From: Mesostigma viride
Lineage: Eukaryota > Streptophyta > Mesostigmatophyceae > Mesostigmatales > Mesostigmataceae
Assembly (NCBI GenBank): GCA_009746045.1
Contig: RPFO01001313.1
Coordinates: 186,001-250,000 of the forward strand
Direction of reading: 5' to 3'
DNA: 64,000 bases
Positions 11,890 through 22,955 of the stretch are shown piece by piece (within the stretch, counting starts at the first letter, position 1; each line of letters opens with the position of its first letter). Position numbers and translations under genes: made by a program. The notes beneath the pieces were generated by a model, which saw only the letters and a list, made by a program, of their open reading frames with translations, made no database searches and was not told the DNA's origin.

Positions 11890-14306
11890 CTAGATGGGGA
11901 TGTAATCCTCATCGGAGCTGTCCTCTACTGTAATGGCAGACGAGGCGGTAGTGTAGCGGCTATCCTCAGGGCCAATAACCTCCACCTGCGGACTTCTACC
12001 CTGGCTAGCAACGGGCCGCGGGGCCCGTGGGGAGAAAACAGGAGCATACCCCTCAGGAAGGTGCTTATCGCAGGTGGCAGCCCATTTCTCCTTGTCAATC
12101 ATGCGGGCGCGGAGTACGGATAGTCCCAGAAGCCCTGCATCTTCAAGCAGTTGTGTCAGTGACATAGGTCCGGGTCGCGCCGCGCCGGTGCTGGGCGCGC
12201 GCAAGTTTGCCAGTGGGTTGCGATGGGACAAGGGGACCCTGCCATAGTAGGAGGAGGTGTCTACCTGGCCTGGCCCGTCTTAAGCCCCCCGGCAGGGCCC
12301 ACATCGGTATTCACCTGGTCTGTGCGGGCAAGATGGCCGGCAAAGCGGAGCTAGGCGGCGGTGTCGGATGGTATGGGTGACAAGAGGGAGCTCGCAGACT
12401 GTAGAGCTCGGCCCGGGTGCGGCGTTCTTAAGGTAGCGGACGCCGAGGATATGACAGAGCATTCGTGTGACGGTGCCGTCAAGCTGCTGGCTCAGCGCCT
12501 GGTCCAGGGTCCACGCCTCGCAGCCGTAAAGGAGGATGCTGAGGACAAGGGCCTTGAACGGAATGCGCTTGCGTCGCTCACTCAGGTAGCGGCAGGTCCA
12601 GAAACTGTCGAGGCGGCGGAGGGCCGCCCAGGCCTGGCCAATGCGGGGGTTGATGTCGTCGGCCGTGGAGGGAAGCCATGCAGCTGCCAAGGAGCAGTTG
12701 AAGCGAGTCGCCGGGGGGACGGGGCTGCCGTCCAGCAAGAGGATCAAGGGTGGGTGGGGCTATCCCAGCAGGGAAGCCGATGGCCATGACCTCCGTTTTC
12801 TTGCTGATCATAAGCCCCACCGCCCGCGCTTCCAGTGATAACCTGTCTAGCCAGAGTTGCCGGGCTGACTCCGGGGTTTCCACGAGCGTCGTGTCATCAG
12901 CGTAGATCAGATCGCTCAGGCGGTAGGGTGGATCAACCCCGCCATAGCTGGCGTACTCCATGACCTCAATCCCCGGCCCGGGGCGCCCCTCCATCTGGGC
13001 GAAGCGGGCTTGTGCACGCCGCATAATATAGTCCGCCATAATGATGAATAGATATGGGGAGAGCACACAGCCCCGCTGCCACACCCTGGTGTGCAGGGGG
13101 AACGCCGGAGTGACGCCGTCGGCGGTACGGACCTGGGCTTGGGACCCTTCATAGAACTGGCGGATGATCTCAACGATGTACGATGGGACACGGAACAGGT
13201 GAAGGACCACCCACAGGGCGTCCCATATATAACCGTATCGAATGCCTTGGTGTAATCCACGAAGATCAATAGCAATGGCAAGAGGCCGGGGGCCAGGCGG
13301 CCCACTTCCTCGATCAGGCGGCGTGCGGTAATGGTGACCATAACACAATTGCGACCAACAAGGAAGCCCATCTGGGACTCGCCTAGGTGGGGATCGAGGC
13401 TGGCGCGCATGCGGTTCAGCAGGAGATGCATGAAGACTTTCAGCACGCAGCTTTGGAGGCATATACGCCGCGGTAGTTGCCAGTAATAATCCGCGGCGGA
13501 CCCCTTGCCCTTGTAGAGCATGACCCGAACAGCGGTCTTCCAATACGTCGCGGTGGGGGGAGGCCATCTCGTAGAATCCGGTTGCAAACACCCCGGAGGA
13601 AAGGCTCAAGCTCAGGCATCCTAACCACCTCCGGTGAAAAATTGTCCACTCCCATGCATGGCAGCATCATTGCGAAGGGTGGAGATGGCAGCAGCCCATT
13701 CCTGGGGAGTCCACTCGTCATGTGGGGGCCGCGCGTCCACCAGGGGGCCGGAGAGCGGTGGGACCAGGTAGTCCGTCTCACTGGTGGGCGCCTGCGGGGG
13801 CTCAATGGGGCCGCCTCGGCTGGCCGCAGGGCGTGCAGCTGCAGCGGGGTCAAGCGGGGGGGGCATGCCAGGGGCCCCCGATAGTTTGGCCTGGGAGCTG
13901 AACCAAATCTCAAGCTAGGCGTTCACTGGGGGTGCCCGGGATGTCAGCCCGTTGCGTTTCCCACCGTCCGGTGAGACGGTCGAGAGAGCGCCAGGCCGCC
14001 TTGTGCTGGTTGGCGGCCGTGTGGCGATTGATTTCTGCGGCAATTGTCTCCACCTCCTCCGCATGAGCGGCAGTATATATATGCTTGAGTAAGCCGTTCC
14101 TGGTACGGGTACAGGTCCTCCCTGCGGCGGCGGGCCTGCGCTAGCGCCAGCCGGGCGGCGACCACCCAGGCGTCGCGCAGGTAGAGCGGGGCTGGTCGGG
14201 CGCGGGATTGCTCGGGGAGAAGCTTAGAGCCAAGCTCCACCGATCGCATGAACAGTTCGTAGGGTGGCGTTAGATCTACACCGCGATCTGCATCCAGGTA
14301 CATCAA
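11890..14306 (-). pseudogene. Degenerate LINE ORF2 (reverse transcriptase)
   Basis: The minus strand carries a reverse transcriptase split over at least four frames. In order: a pre-RT helical region with AQARRRREDL (14150); fingers MLYKGKGSA and GESQMGFLVGRN (13520-13340); motif A FVDYTKAFDT (about 13260); motif B RGCVLSPYLF (about 13070); catalytic motif C IYADDTTLVE (about 12895); thumb SILLYGCEAWTL (about 12520); and a C-terminal tail ending at 11890. No N-terminal endonuclease is seen, so it is 5' truncated. Several frame breaks are at inserted TA steps (CATATATAAC at 13225). It resembles LINEs with YGxEAWTL-type thumbs found in algae and dinoflagellates. Confidence 0.85.
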
Positions 14307-14344
14307 AGGTTACGCGTCCACGAAGGCAGACCACGAAGGCAGAC

Positions 14345-14625
14345 CACGCCCGTATACATGCTTTACGGCACGTGTACGGGCCGTAAATTTTACGGCCCGT
14401 TTATACGGCAAAAGTATACGGACCGTAAGCTTACCAGTGTCGCAGGCTTACACTCTTATACGGAGAAGTATATTTTGCGGCCCGTTTCGTACGGCAAAAG
14501 TAAACGGGCCGTAAGCTTATTATATATACTGTCGCAGGCTTACGCCCGTATATATGGGAAAAGTATACGGGCCGTAGATTTTACGGCCGTTTACGGAAAA
14601 AGTATACGAGCCGTAAGCTGCACGA
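14345..14625. repeat. Tandem GTATAC hairpin repeat
   Basis: Three to four copies of a roughly 100-bp unit containing the imperfect palindrome CGTATACGGCAAAAGTATAC and the word GGGCCGTAAGCTTA. Lone copies occur near 11650-11700 and at 19359-19392. No coding content. Confidence 0.75.
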
Positions 14626-14689
14626 AAGTTACAAACAACGTCTGCATCATGCCCCATGCAACCATATAGTCACGTGGATGTATAAAACT

Positions 14690-14785
14690 CTTAATTTCTT
14701 CAGGGTTCTTCTTCTTTTCGGGTTTTTTCCTTATGTTGCATGCCAATCTCACCTCCGTTATTTATCATTCTCAATGAGTATATAA
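14690..14785 (+). repeat. Retrotransposon 3' UTR fragment
   Basis: TTCTTCAGGGTT...CCTTATGTTGCATGCC...CATTCTCAATGA matches the 3' end of the RLE-type element seen at 17460-17540 (+) and 16021-16110 (-). It has no attached coding part. Confidence 0.7.
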
Positions 14786-14803
14786 AACTCAACTGAGCTT
14801 TCC

Positions 14804-15290
14804 TCAGACTAGACTCGGTAATGGCAGACGAGGCGGTAGTGTAGCGGCTATCCTCAGCCGGGCCCTTAACCTCCAGGCCTGAGGACTTCTACACTGCATT
14901 CTACCAATGGGCCGCGGGGCCCGCCCGCGTGCATGTGGAGAAAACAGGAGCATGCCCCACAGGAAGGCATCGCAGACGGCAGCCCATTTTTCCTTGTCTA
15001 TCATCATGCGGGCGCGGAGTACAGATAATTCCAGAAGCCCTGCATCCTCTTGAGCAATTGTGTCACATAGGTCCGGGTTGCGCCGCGTCGGTGCGCAAGC
15101 CGGGCGTGCGCAAACTTGCCAGTGGGTTGCGACGGGACAAAGGGACCCTGCCATAGGAGGAGGTGTCTTAGACTAGTACCTGGTTGGCCAGTCCTTAGCC
15201 CGCCCGCAGGGCCCACATCGGTATTTACCTGGCCTGTGCGGGCAAGATGCCCGGCAAAGTGAGAGGAGACGGCCGGTGTCGGATGGTATA
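14804..15290 (-). pseudogene. LINE ORF2 C-terminal fragment
   Basis: Minus-strand match to the C-terminal region of the RT element at 11890-12330 (HRPGKYRCGPC, EDAGLLELSVLRARM, DKEKWAAVCD). Frames are broken. It joins at a TATATATA stretch (15287-15297) to a plus-strand endonuclease fragment, so the two neighbours face each other. Confidence 0.75.
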
Positions 15291-15295
15291 TATAT

Positions 15296-16020
15296 ATGGG
15301 TGGCCTTTCCTGCATGGGGGGCCAACAGAATCAGAATTGGTATTTGTATTTGCACACTGTCCTCCTGACGGTGGTGCTCGCCATGATTCGGTCGGTTTTC
15401 CCCCACGCGAACATCCGGTCCGAGGATGCGGATGGCGCTGCCTTCTATTCCCCCAACCACCGGCCTGACATCGTGGTGCTGGACTTTGAGGGGGGTGGCC
15501 GGCATCTGCTTATCGACGTTTCGGTGGCGCGGCCCTTGGCTCTTAGCCACGTGGCTGGGGCCTCCCTCACGGCAGGTTACACGGCGGACCGGGCGGAGCG
15601 GGCCAAGCTCCTGGCCTACGGCGACGTCGGGCACCATCGTGTGGTGCCCTTTGTCCTGGAGGAGTTTGGGGCCATGGGGCCCCTGACCTCCGCCTTCTTC
15701 AAGGAGTGTTGCCGGCGGCTCCGGGAGGACCGGCTGGACCTGGAGGGCCAGCGGGCCCCATGGTCGGCGCGGACCTGGACGTCATATTGGCGTCAGCGCT
15801 TGTCGGTGGCGTTGACTCGGGCCATGGCTGACATCATGCTCCGCCGTACGCGGGCTGATTTTGCGGTGCAGCAGGGCTATTAGGTTCCTCCCGTTAGGAG
15901 TTTCCATTGGTCTTATCGTAGTATAGAGATTTGACATGGCTCTGTATAGAGGTTTATAGCTGGGCGTTTGCTTTGGTTTGAGTGATTTCACTCTGCTGTA
16001 AGTAATTATATTATTAATAT
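15296..16020 (+). pseudogene. RLE-type retrotransposon C-terminus + 3' UTR (copy a)
   Basis: Open frame to 15883, starting right at the last Cys of a CCHC motif (CMGGQQNQNW). It continues with HRPDIVVLDFEGGGRHLLID, a PD...D pattern like the restriction-like endonuclease of R2-type non-LTR retrotransposons, and ends LRRTRADFAVQQGY. This domain would nick the target DNA during retrotransposition. The upstream RT is missing. The 3' UTR at 15884-16020 recurs at 11350, 17543 and 18061. It meets copy b tail-to-tail at about 16020. Confidence 0.7.
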
Positions 16021-18060
16021 ATATTCATTGAGAATGATAGATTACGGAGGTGAGATAGGCATGCAACATAAGGAAAAACCCGAGAACTGGGAGAATAACC
16101 CTGAAGAAATTAATAGTAATCTGACACAGACATCCAAGGATCACGCCAGCGGCACAAGGTACAACTAACTTATACATCACAAAACTACACGCAGCAACAG
16201 CGCTGCCGGCCACCATGCAGGCCTGGAAGGAATCTAGACCGCATGGGTCGCGACAAAGTCGGCCCGGGTGCGGCGGAATAACACATCAGCCACGGTGCGA
16301 GTGAGGGCGAGTGACAGACGCTGCCGCCAATACGAGGACCACGTGCGGGCCGACCACGGGGCGGTCTGACCCTCGAGGTCGAGGCGGTCTTCACGGCGCT
16401 GGCAGCACTCGTGGAAAAACTCCGCTGTCTTGGGGCCCATGGCCCCGAACTCCTCAAGGACAAAGGGGATGACCCGGTGGGGCCCACATTGCCGTAGGAG
16501 GCAAACTTGTCGCGCTCAGCCACAGCGGCAGCAGCGCCGGCATCCACAGCCGCCCGGAGGATGTGGCGACCGGAAAGCGGCCGAGCCACGGAGACATCGA
16601 TGAGCAGGTGGCAACCCTGCCCGTCGTAGTCAAGCACGGTAATGTCGGGGCGGTGGTTGGGTGAGTAGAGGGCGGCCCATCCGCGTCCTCGCACTTAATG
16701 GTGGAGTGGGGAAAGACCGACCGAACCATGGCACACACACCCGGAGGAGAGCGGTATGGAGATAGAGGAACCAGTTCTGGTTCTGCTGGCCACCCATGCA
16801 CGCGATGTAGTGCGTCCCAGTAGTATCCAGAGCAAGCCCGCAGCTGCCGCAGGACGCACCCGCCGTGATGAGAGGTTGCGGGGCAAAGAGCTGGTGGCGG
16901 AGAGCGATGGCGTAAAGGGCCGGAACCAGTGTGAACAAAGGGCTCATGGGGAGGGCGCGCAGGAATGCGGACCCCACGCTCCCCTAAGGGAAACGGAGTG
17001 AAGCCAGCTCTCCCTGATCGTTCAAGCTCGCATGCAGACCCATCCAGTCGGCACAGTGTAGTATACCCGCGTAGGTCTTTTGTTGTTTTTCATGAACGCA
17101 GGCAGGGAAGATATTAAAAGAGCTTAATATATATATTAATAGAGCGGAGTTTTTCCACGAGTGCTGCCAGCGCCGTGAAGACCGCCTCGACCTCGAGGGT
17201 CAGACCGCCCCGTGGTCGGCCCGCACGTGGTCCTCGTATTGGCGGCAGCGTCTGTCACTCGCCCTCACTCGCACCGTGGCTGATGTGTTTATTCCGCCGC
17301 ACCCGGGCCGACTTGTCGCGCACCACGCGGTCTAGATTCCTTCCAGGCCTGCATGGTGGGCCGGCAGCGCTGTTGCTGCGTGTAGTTTGTGATGTATAGT
17401 TAGTTGTACCTTGTGCCGCTGGCGTGATCCTTGGATGTCTGTGTCAGATTACTATTAATTTCTTCAGGGTTATTCTCCCAGTCATCGGTTTTTCCTTATG
17501 TTGCATGCCTATCTCACCTCCGTAATCTATCATTCTCAATGAATATATATTAAAAATATAATTACTTACAGCAGAGTGAAATCACTCAAACCAAAGCAAA
17601 CGCCCAGCTATAAACCTATATACAGAGCCATGTCAAAGCTCTATACTACGATAAGACCAATGGAAACGCCTAACGGGAGGAACCTAATAGCCCTGCGCAC
17701 CGCAAAATCAGCCCGCGTACGGCGGAGCATGATGTCAGCCATGGCCCGAGTCAGCGCCACCGACAAGCGCTGACGCCAATATGACGTCCAGGTCCGCGCC
17801 GACCATGGGGCCCGCTGGCCCTCCAGGTCCAGCCGGTCCTCCCGGAGCCGGCAACACTCCTTGAAGAAGGCGGAGGTCAGGGGCCCCATGGCCCCAAACT
17901 CCTCCAGGACAAAGGGCACCACACGATGGTGCCCGACGTCGCCGTAGGCCAGGAGCTTGGCCCGCTCCGCCCGGTCCGCCGTGTAACCTGCCGTGAGGGA
18001 GGCCCCAGCCACGTGGCTAAGAGCCAAGGGCCGCGCCACCGAAACGTCAATAAGCAGATG
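15508..18060. repeat. 0.9-kb inverted repeat with 0.72-kb spacer
   Basis: The left arm, about 15508-16424, reappears in reverse complement at about 17147-18060. It carries the end of RLE copy a, both 3' UTRs and the end of copy b. The spacer (16425-17146) holds the rest of copy b. A few indels separate the arms. It looks like a foldback duplication of an already joined pair of elements. Confidence 0.8.
16021..17060 (-). pseudogene. RLE-type retrotransposon C-terminus + 3' UTR (copy b)
   Basis: The minus strand encodes, with frame changes, ALYAIALRHQLFAPQPL, then the CCHC motif CGSCGLALDTTGTHYIAC (16850-16800), the same MGGQQNQNW follow-on and PD...D endonuclease core as copy a, and an end at RTRADFVATHAV (16234). 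Its 3' UTR (16021-16230) differs from that of copy a, so this is a second subfamily. It is tail-to-tail with copy a and forms part of a large inverted repeat. Confidence 0.7.
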
Positions 18061-18235
18061 AATATATATTAAAAATATAATTACTTACAGCAGAGTGAAA
18101 TCACTCAAACCAAAGCAAACGCCCAGCTATAAACCTATATACAGAGCCATGTCAAAGCTCTATACTACGATAAGACCAATGGAAACGCCTAACGGGAGGA
18201 ACCTAATAGCCCTGCTGCACCGCAAAATCAGATGA
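18061..18235 (-). repeat. Extra copy of the RLE 3' UTR
   Basis: Repeats 17539-17705 directly after the inverted-repeat arm. The joints at both ends share GATGAATATATAT, followed on the right by a (TA)n run (18236-18257). Confidence 0.8.
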
Positions 18236-18258
18236 ATATATATATATATATATATATG

Positions 18259-19315
18259 GGTGACAAGAGGGAGCTCGCAGTAGAGCTCGGCCCGGGTGCG
18301 GCGCTCTTGGTAGCGGACGCCGATGAGGATGTGACGGAGCATTCGAGTGACTGTGCCGTCATGAAGCTGCTCGCTCATCGCCTGGTCCAGGGTCCATGCC
18401 TCGCAGCCGTAAAGGAGGATGCTGAGTGAGGACAAGGGCCTTGAACAGCATGCGCTTGCGCCGCTCATTCAGGTAGCGACATGTCCAGAACCTGTCGAGG
18501 CGGCGGATCGAGGGCTGCCCAGGCCTGGCCAATGCGGGGGTTGATGTCGTCGGCCGTGGAAAGTCTCAGGGGAGCCAGCTGCATGCCAAGGAGCTTGAAG
18601 CGAGTCGCCGGGGGGACGATAGGGTTGCCGTCCAGCAGCATTGGCCATGGCCCATGGGGGGGAGGAGGGTGGGTGGGGTCGGGTCCCAGCGGGGAAGCCG
18701 CATTAATCATGGCCATGACCTCCGTTTTCTTGCTTATCATAAGCTCCACCGCCCGCGCTTCCAGTGACAAGCTATCTAGCCAGAGTTGGGAGGACTCCGA
18801 GGTCGCCATGAGCGTCGTGTCATCATCGTAGATCAGAGCGCTGTCAGTTGGTAGGGCGGATCAACCCCGCCCTAGCTGGCGTACTCGATCCGTGATCTCG
18901 ATCCCCGGCCCGGGGCGCCGCCCGGCCCCTCCACCCGGGCAAAGCGGGCTTACTTGTGCACGGCTCATAATGTCCACCATAATGATGAATAGATATATGG
19001 GGAGAGCACGTACACAGCCCTGCCACACCCCGGTGTGCAGGGGGAATGCCGGAGTGACGCCGTCAGCGGTACGGACCTGGGCTTGGGACCCTTCATAAAA
19101 CTGGCGGATGATCTTAACAATGTACGATGGGACATGGAAGAGGTGGAGGACTACCCATGTACAGGGCGTCCCATATAACCGTATCGAATGTCATGGTGCA
19201 ATCCACGAAGATCATGCAATAGCAATGGCAAGAGGCTGGGGGCCCGGCCAGGCGGCCCACTAATTCCTCAATCAGGCGGCGCGCAGTCACGGTGACCATA
19301 GCACAATTAATTGGT
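18259..19315 (-). pseudogene. Degenerate LINE reverse transcriptase, second copy
   Basis: Minus-strand paralogue of 12373-13345. It retains MVTVTARRLIEE, a damaged motif A (FVDCTMTFDT), the ISKKTEVMAM block and the thumb LSILLYGCEAWTLDQA. Many 2-4 bp insertions relative to the first copy (GTAC near 19010, TA, ATG, GTGA) destroy the frame. Confidence 0.8.
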
Positions 19316-19439
19316 TTTTATAACAGTCATGGTGACCATAACACAGTTAATATTGGCTTACGCTCGTATACGGGAAAAGTATACGAGCCACTGATCCACT
19401 TGTACCTCGGCATGCCACATATCACCGGCCAGCACCATT

Positions 19440-19720
19440 AAGCAGCGGCGCCTGCAGCTAGCTTAGGGCACTTAGTAGGCCGCACCGGACCAGGTAGACA
19501 CCTCACGTGGCCCCTCTGCAGGTTTGCGACCAGCTCAGCCCGGCCGGCACCTCCTCATGCGTGGGCCGGGCCCAGCGATGCTATCTAGACGCTGGGCCGC
19601 AAGGCCCGCACTTTCAAAGAACAGCTAGTAGAGGACATGGGGGGGCTAGGCCTCTCCGTGATCTGAAACAAGATGATGGACAAGGCCAAGTGGGCTCAGG
19701 TCATAGAGGAATTAAAATCA
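19440..19720 (+). pseudogene. LINE ORF2 C-terminal fragment
   Basis: Plus-strand frames give GPAMLSRRWAARPALSKNS and EDMGGLGLSV...MMDKAKWAQVIEEL, matching the C-terminal tail of the RT elements (compare GLSVLRARM...DKEKWAA at 12080). It directly precedes the ORF1 5' leader at 19725. Confidence 0.55.
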
Positions 19721-19836
19721 ATTAATAGAGGACAACGAACCCCCCCCCCCCCCAGTGGGGAAGTGCCCGCGTGTCTGCAAACGCGGGAAGCATGCTAGAC
19801 CAACTGAAGACGCACACGCTGATATCACGCAATATT

Positions 19837-19991
19837 ATGGCGAGCAAACGCTCCTCCGCGCAACGCAGCCTGGCGGCTGCGCTCAGCCCTGAAAATACGT
19901 CTGCAGCTCCGGCTGCAGCTTCGCCTTCCAGCCCCGAAGGCAGCGGCGCCACTAGCCAAGCCGGCCTAGTGCTCGCCCAGCCCCCGGCCCC
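19837..19991 (+). pseudogene. Half-LINE ORF1, N-terminal piece (interrupted)
   Basis: ATG 19837 starts MASKRSSAQRSLAAALSPEN, homologous to MTSKRPLTQRSLADALAHEN of the intact ORF1 at 31574. The leader (ACGCACACGCTGATATCACG) also matches. After QPPAP the frame is cut by the terminal repeat at 19992. The next residues of this protein (PGLASPAASPEPKRSRP) resume at 34662 on the far side of the 14.7-kb block. Confidence 0.8.
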
Positions 19992-20018
19992 CCCTAAGCA
20001 CACCTGGAATTGTACTAC
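19992..20018 (+). repeat. Left terminal inverted repeat
   Basis: Begins CCCTAAGCACACC and ends TTGTACTAC. It matches the reverse complement of 34637-34663 except for one A/G difference at its sixth base. Confidence 0.8.
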
Positions 20019-20103
20019 ATTTTTCAAATTGTACTTCAGTTTTGAAAGTTGCATTTTCATGCATTTAAAGTTTCAACTAAAGTCTTTGAGGAAAAAAAAG
20101 TTC

Positions 20104-20842
20104 GTCGGCGGCCGGCACACCGGCACACCGGCACACCGGCACACCGGCACACCTCAAATTGCATGTATGCACACACCTTTGCACATGCAATTGTTATCCA
20201 TGGGATTTATGTAGGTGGATGGGTCATGCAAGGGTTACCTAGATGCTCATGACACCGTGGCACCGTGGCATCGTGCCACCGTGCCACCGTGCCACCGTGC
20301 CACCTCAAAAGTTGCATATAAACACACATATTTGCACATACAATGGTTATCCATTGGGATTTATCAAGGGTAATGGGTCATGCAAGGGTTACCTAGACAT
20401 GCTCATGACACCGTTGCATCGTGGCATCGTGCCACCGTGCCACCGGCACACCGGCACACCGGCACACCGGCACACCGGCACACCGTTGCACCTCAAATTG
20501 CATATAAACACACACCTTTGCACATGCAATTGTTATCCATGGGTTTTATGTAGGTGGATGGGTCATGCAAGGGTTACCTAGATGCTCATGACGTACACCA
20601 TGGCACCGTGGCATCGTGCCACCGTGCCACCGTGCCACTGTGCCACCTCAAAAGTTGCATATAAACACACATATTTGCACATACAATGGTTATCCATTGG
20701 GATTTATCAAGGGTAATGGGTCATGCAAGGGTTACCTAGACATGCTCATGACACCGTGCCACCGTGCCACCGTGCCACCGTGCCACCGTGCCACCGTGCC
20801 ACCGTGCCACCGTGCCACCGTGCCACCGTGCCACCGTGCCAC
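20104..20842. repeat. Composite satellite: 8-mer arrays between 105-bp spacers
   Basis: Runs of GGCACACC (20113-20152, 20440-20480) or GTGCCACC (20265-20303, 20600-20645, 20752-20842) alternate with four copies of a roughly 105-bp spacer (GTTGCATATAAACACAC...GGGTTACCTAGATGCTCATG). The spacer is the same whichever 8-mer it borders. It lies just inside the left end of the TIR block. Confidence 0.9.
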
Positions 20843-22955
20843 CTCCACAACGGTATGAAAGTGCCAAAAAATGCCCTTATAAGCCCTACATGGAGCAAAT
20901 TGAGTCCAAACATGCTAGATATTGGTAGGCAGCATGTCCAGGACACCAGTAGAAGGAATTTGACTTTCCAGAATTTTCCGACATCGGTTGGTCTATTTTT
21001 GGCATGTCTATTTTTAGCAACTTTCCAGATTTTAAGGGGAGGGTCCCATGGAATTGTATCAAAACTGAAGCCCCCTAATAACTACAGAAATGCAACTGAC
21101 AACCACTGAATGATGTTTGGGGACCATAAACATGATGTTTGGGCATGCATACCACCACTTGTTGGGGGTACTACCCGCAGCCATACACCGGCTATGAGCT
21201 AAAAATAGAAAAAAACGCTGTCCGGGGCACATCTTGCCCAGACCAGTGGGAGAACCAGTTGCATGAAAAAAGTAATACCCATATAAAAATGTCATGGGAC
21301 ATGGTTTCTACCTAATTGGATCAACAAAATCAGCACATCCCTTTGAGTTATTAATTTTTGGGCCAAAAATACGCTTTTTTAGGCGGGGCGCCCCCATACA
21401 CACTCATAACACATCAATTAGGCCTAAAAAGTAATAGTCGAATTCTGTCATGACCATAGAAGGCACTACCAAAGTTTGGTGGCATTCTGAGCTCAGCTGT
21501 AGCAGTTATTAATTTTGGCAGTTGGCCACCTGTGCAGACGCTAAGGAAGGCATTAGTGAGTATTAAGGCACACTAACACTTCCTATGCCATCCAAAAGGC
21601 TCCTGACCATGCCCAATTCGACCACAATGTACAAGGAGGTGGCTGGGCACGTCATGTGCCCTTGCCTTACCTTGACACGGGCAACCTGTTGCGTGTGTGC
21701 ACAACAATGAGGCAGGTAGCTCTACATGCCTAGCCGACACTTCTAAAGCATATTCCAGGTTTATGGTGTGGGCATCATCCCAAAACCAAGCTCAAACACA
21801 CCCTAGAAAGCCATATCCACTAATTGCCCAACAAGGGTAACAACAGACAGTCCACAGAGAAAGCAGAATTGTCATACATGCTGATTGCCAAGGCTTCTCA
21901 CCATGGTTACCTTGCCTTGCCAGCATATGAATTAGGGCTCTCCCATTTTAGTGGGAGAAAGGCCGACAAGACAACCATAACCCCTACCTACGTGCAGTTC
22001 CACCCATGCAGTATGCCCCTCAGAAAAACCACTGCCACCTTTCTTTCCAGCGCAATTGTTTGGCAAGAAAGAAACTCAAGCTTGTGAGCCTCTAACCACA
22101 ATGAAGCCTCTGCTAAGAAAGGCCGCGTCAATATTCACACAAAACTGAGTGCTGTTAGCAATCTCCTTCCAAGAAACCACTCAGCAAATCCCTGACAACT
22201 TGACGATATGCCACGGTCGCGCTTTGACACGTCCCAGCCATGCAACGTACATAAAAACCACTGAAAGGTGCCAGGAATCTGGCGATGCGCAGCACGGAAT
22301 GGCATTATACCTGGCGCTAACTGCACGGAAAAAAGCCGAAAACTTGCGTTGATAACCCATCAAGGAAGCGAAACATTCATAGGGTCACGTTGATCACACG
22401 ATCGTACCATTACCGGCATTGTCCTTCGCCCAGCGGCGCAAGAAAGAACAACCTTCCATGGAATAATAAGACGCGCATCCCGCGAGCCTGGAGAGTGTCT
22501 TACCGATCATGACGGAAATCTTGCCGAAACCCAGCAAATTTTTTAAATCTTTACCAATAACAATTTAAACGCATCCTTGACGCTAGGTAAAGCCCATAAA
22601 ACCTGACAATCACCGCCGCCAGCGTGCATTCTAATTTATTCCTCTCGACGAAAACATCAGATTGGACCCCCGTGGCGATGGTCATCAATAAAATCATCGA
22701 CACTGCAAAAAACGCGAACTCCGCTACGAAGTAGTATCATTTACTCATCGTCTTTAAGATTCGCTCAGTTTCTCTGCATTCCGCGAGCTATCTTTTTCTA
22801 CTCTGCCTGAAAGCACGTCGCCATGGCCAGCTCCGGTAGGGGTGCGCGCACCGTGCACCACTTTTTCACGGTACGGACGGGTACCGCGAATTTTTCGGCG
22901 CCAAAAATATTCGCGCCGGGACCGTCCCCTTAATATAAACAAATCCTCATAATCG
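20843..22955. other. Single-copy stretch inside the TIR block, no gene recognised
   Basis: About 2.1 kb with no repeats and only short open frames on both strands; the longest is about 87 codons at 21824 and matches nothing I know. Composition is more balanced than the satellites around it. It could be decayed cargo or host sequence. Confidence 0.5.
22892..22920. promoter_or_regulatory. Possible E2F-type sites
   Basis: TTCGGCGCCAAAAA and, just after it, TTCGCGCC resemble E2F/DP binding sites (TTTSGCGC). They lie about 500 bp upstream of the open exon at 23414. Sequence match only. Confidence 0.3.

Noticed and set aside
20049-20858. Small proteins rich in HRHTGTP or CHRATVPP
   Set aside because: Translations of the 8-bp satellite.
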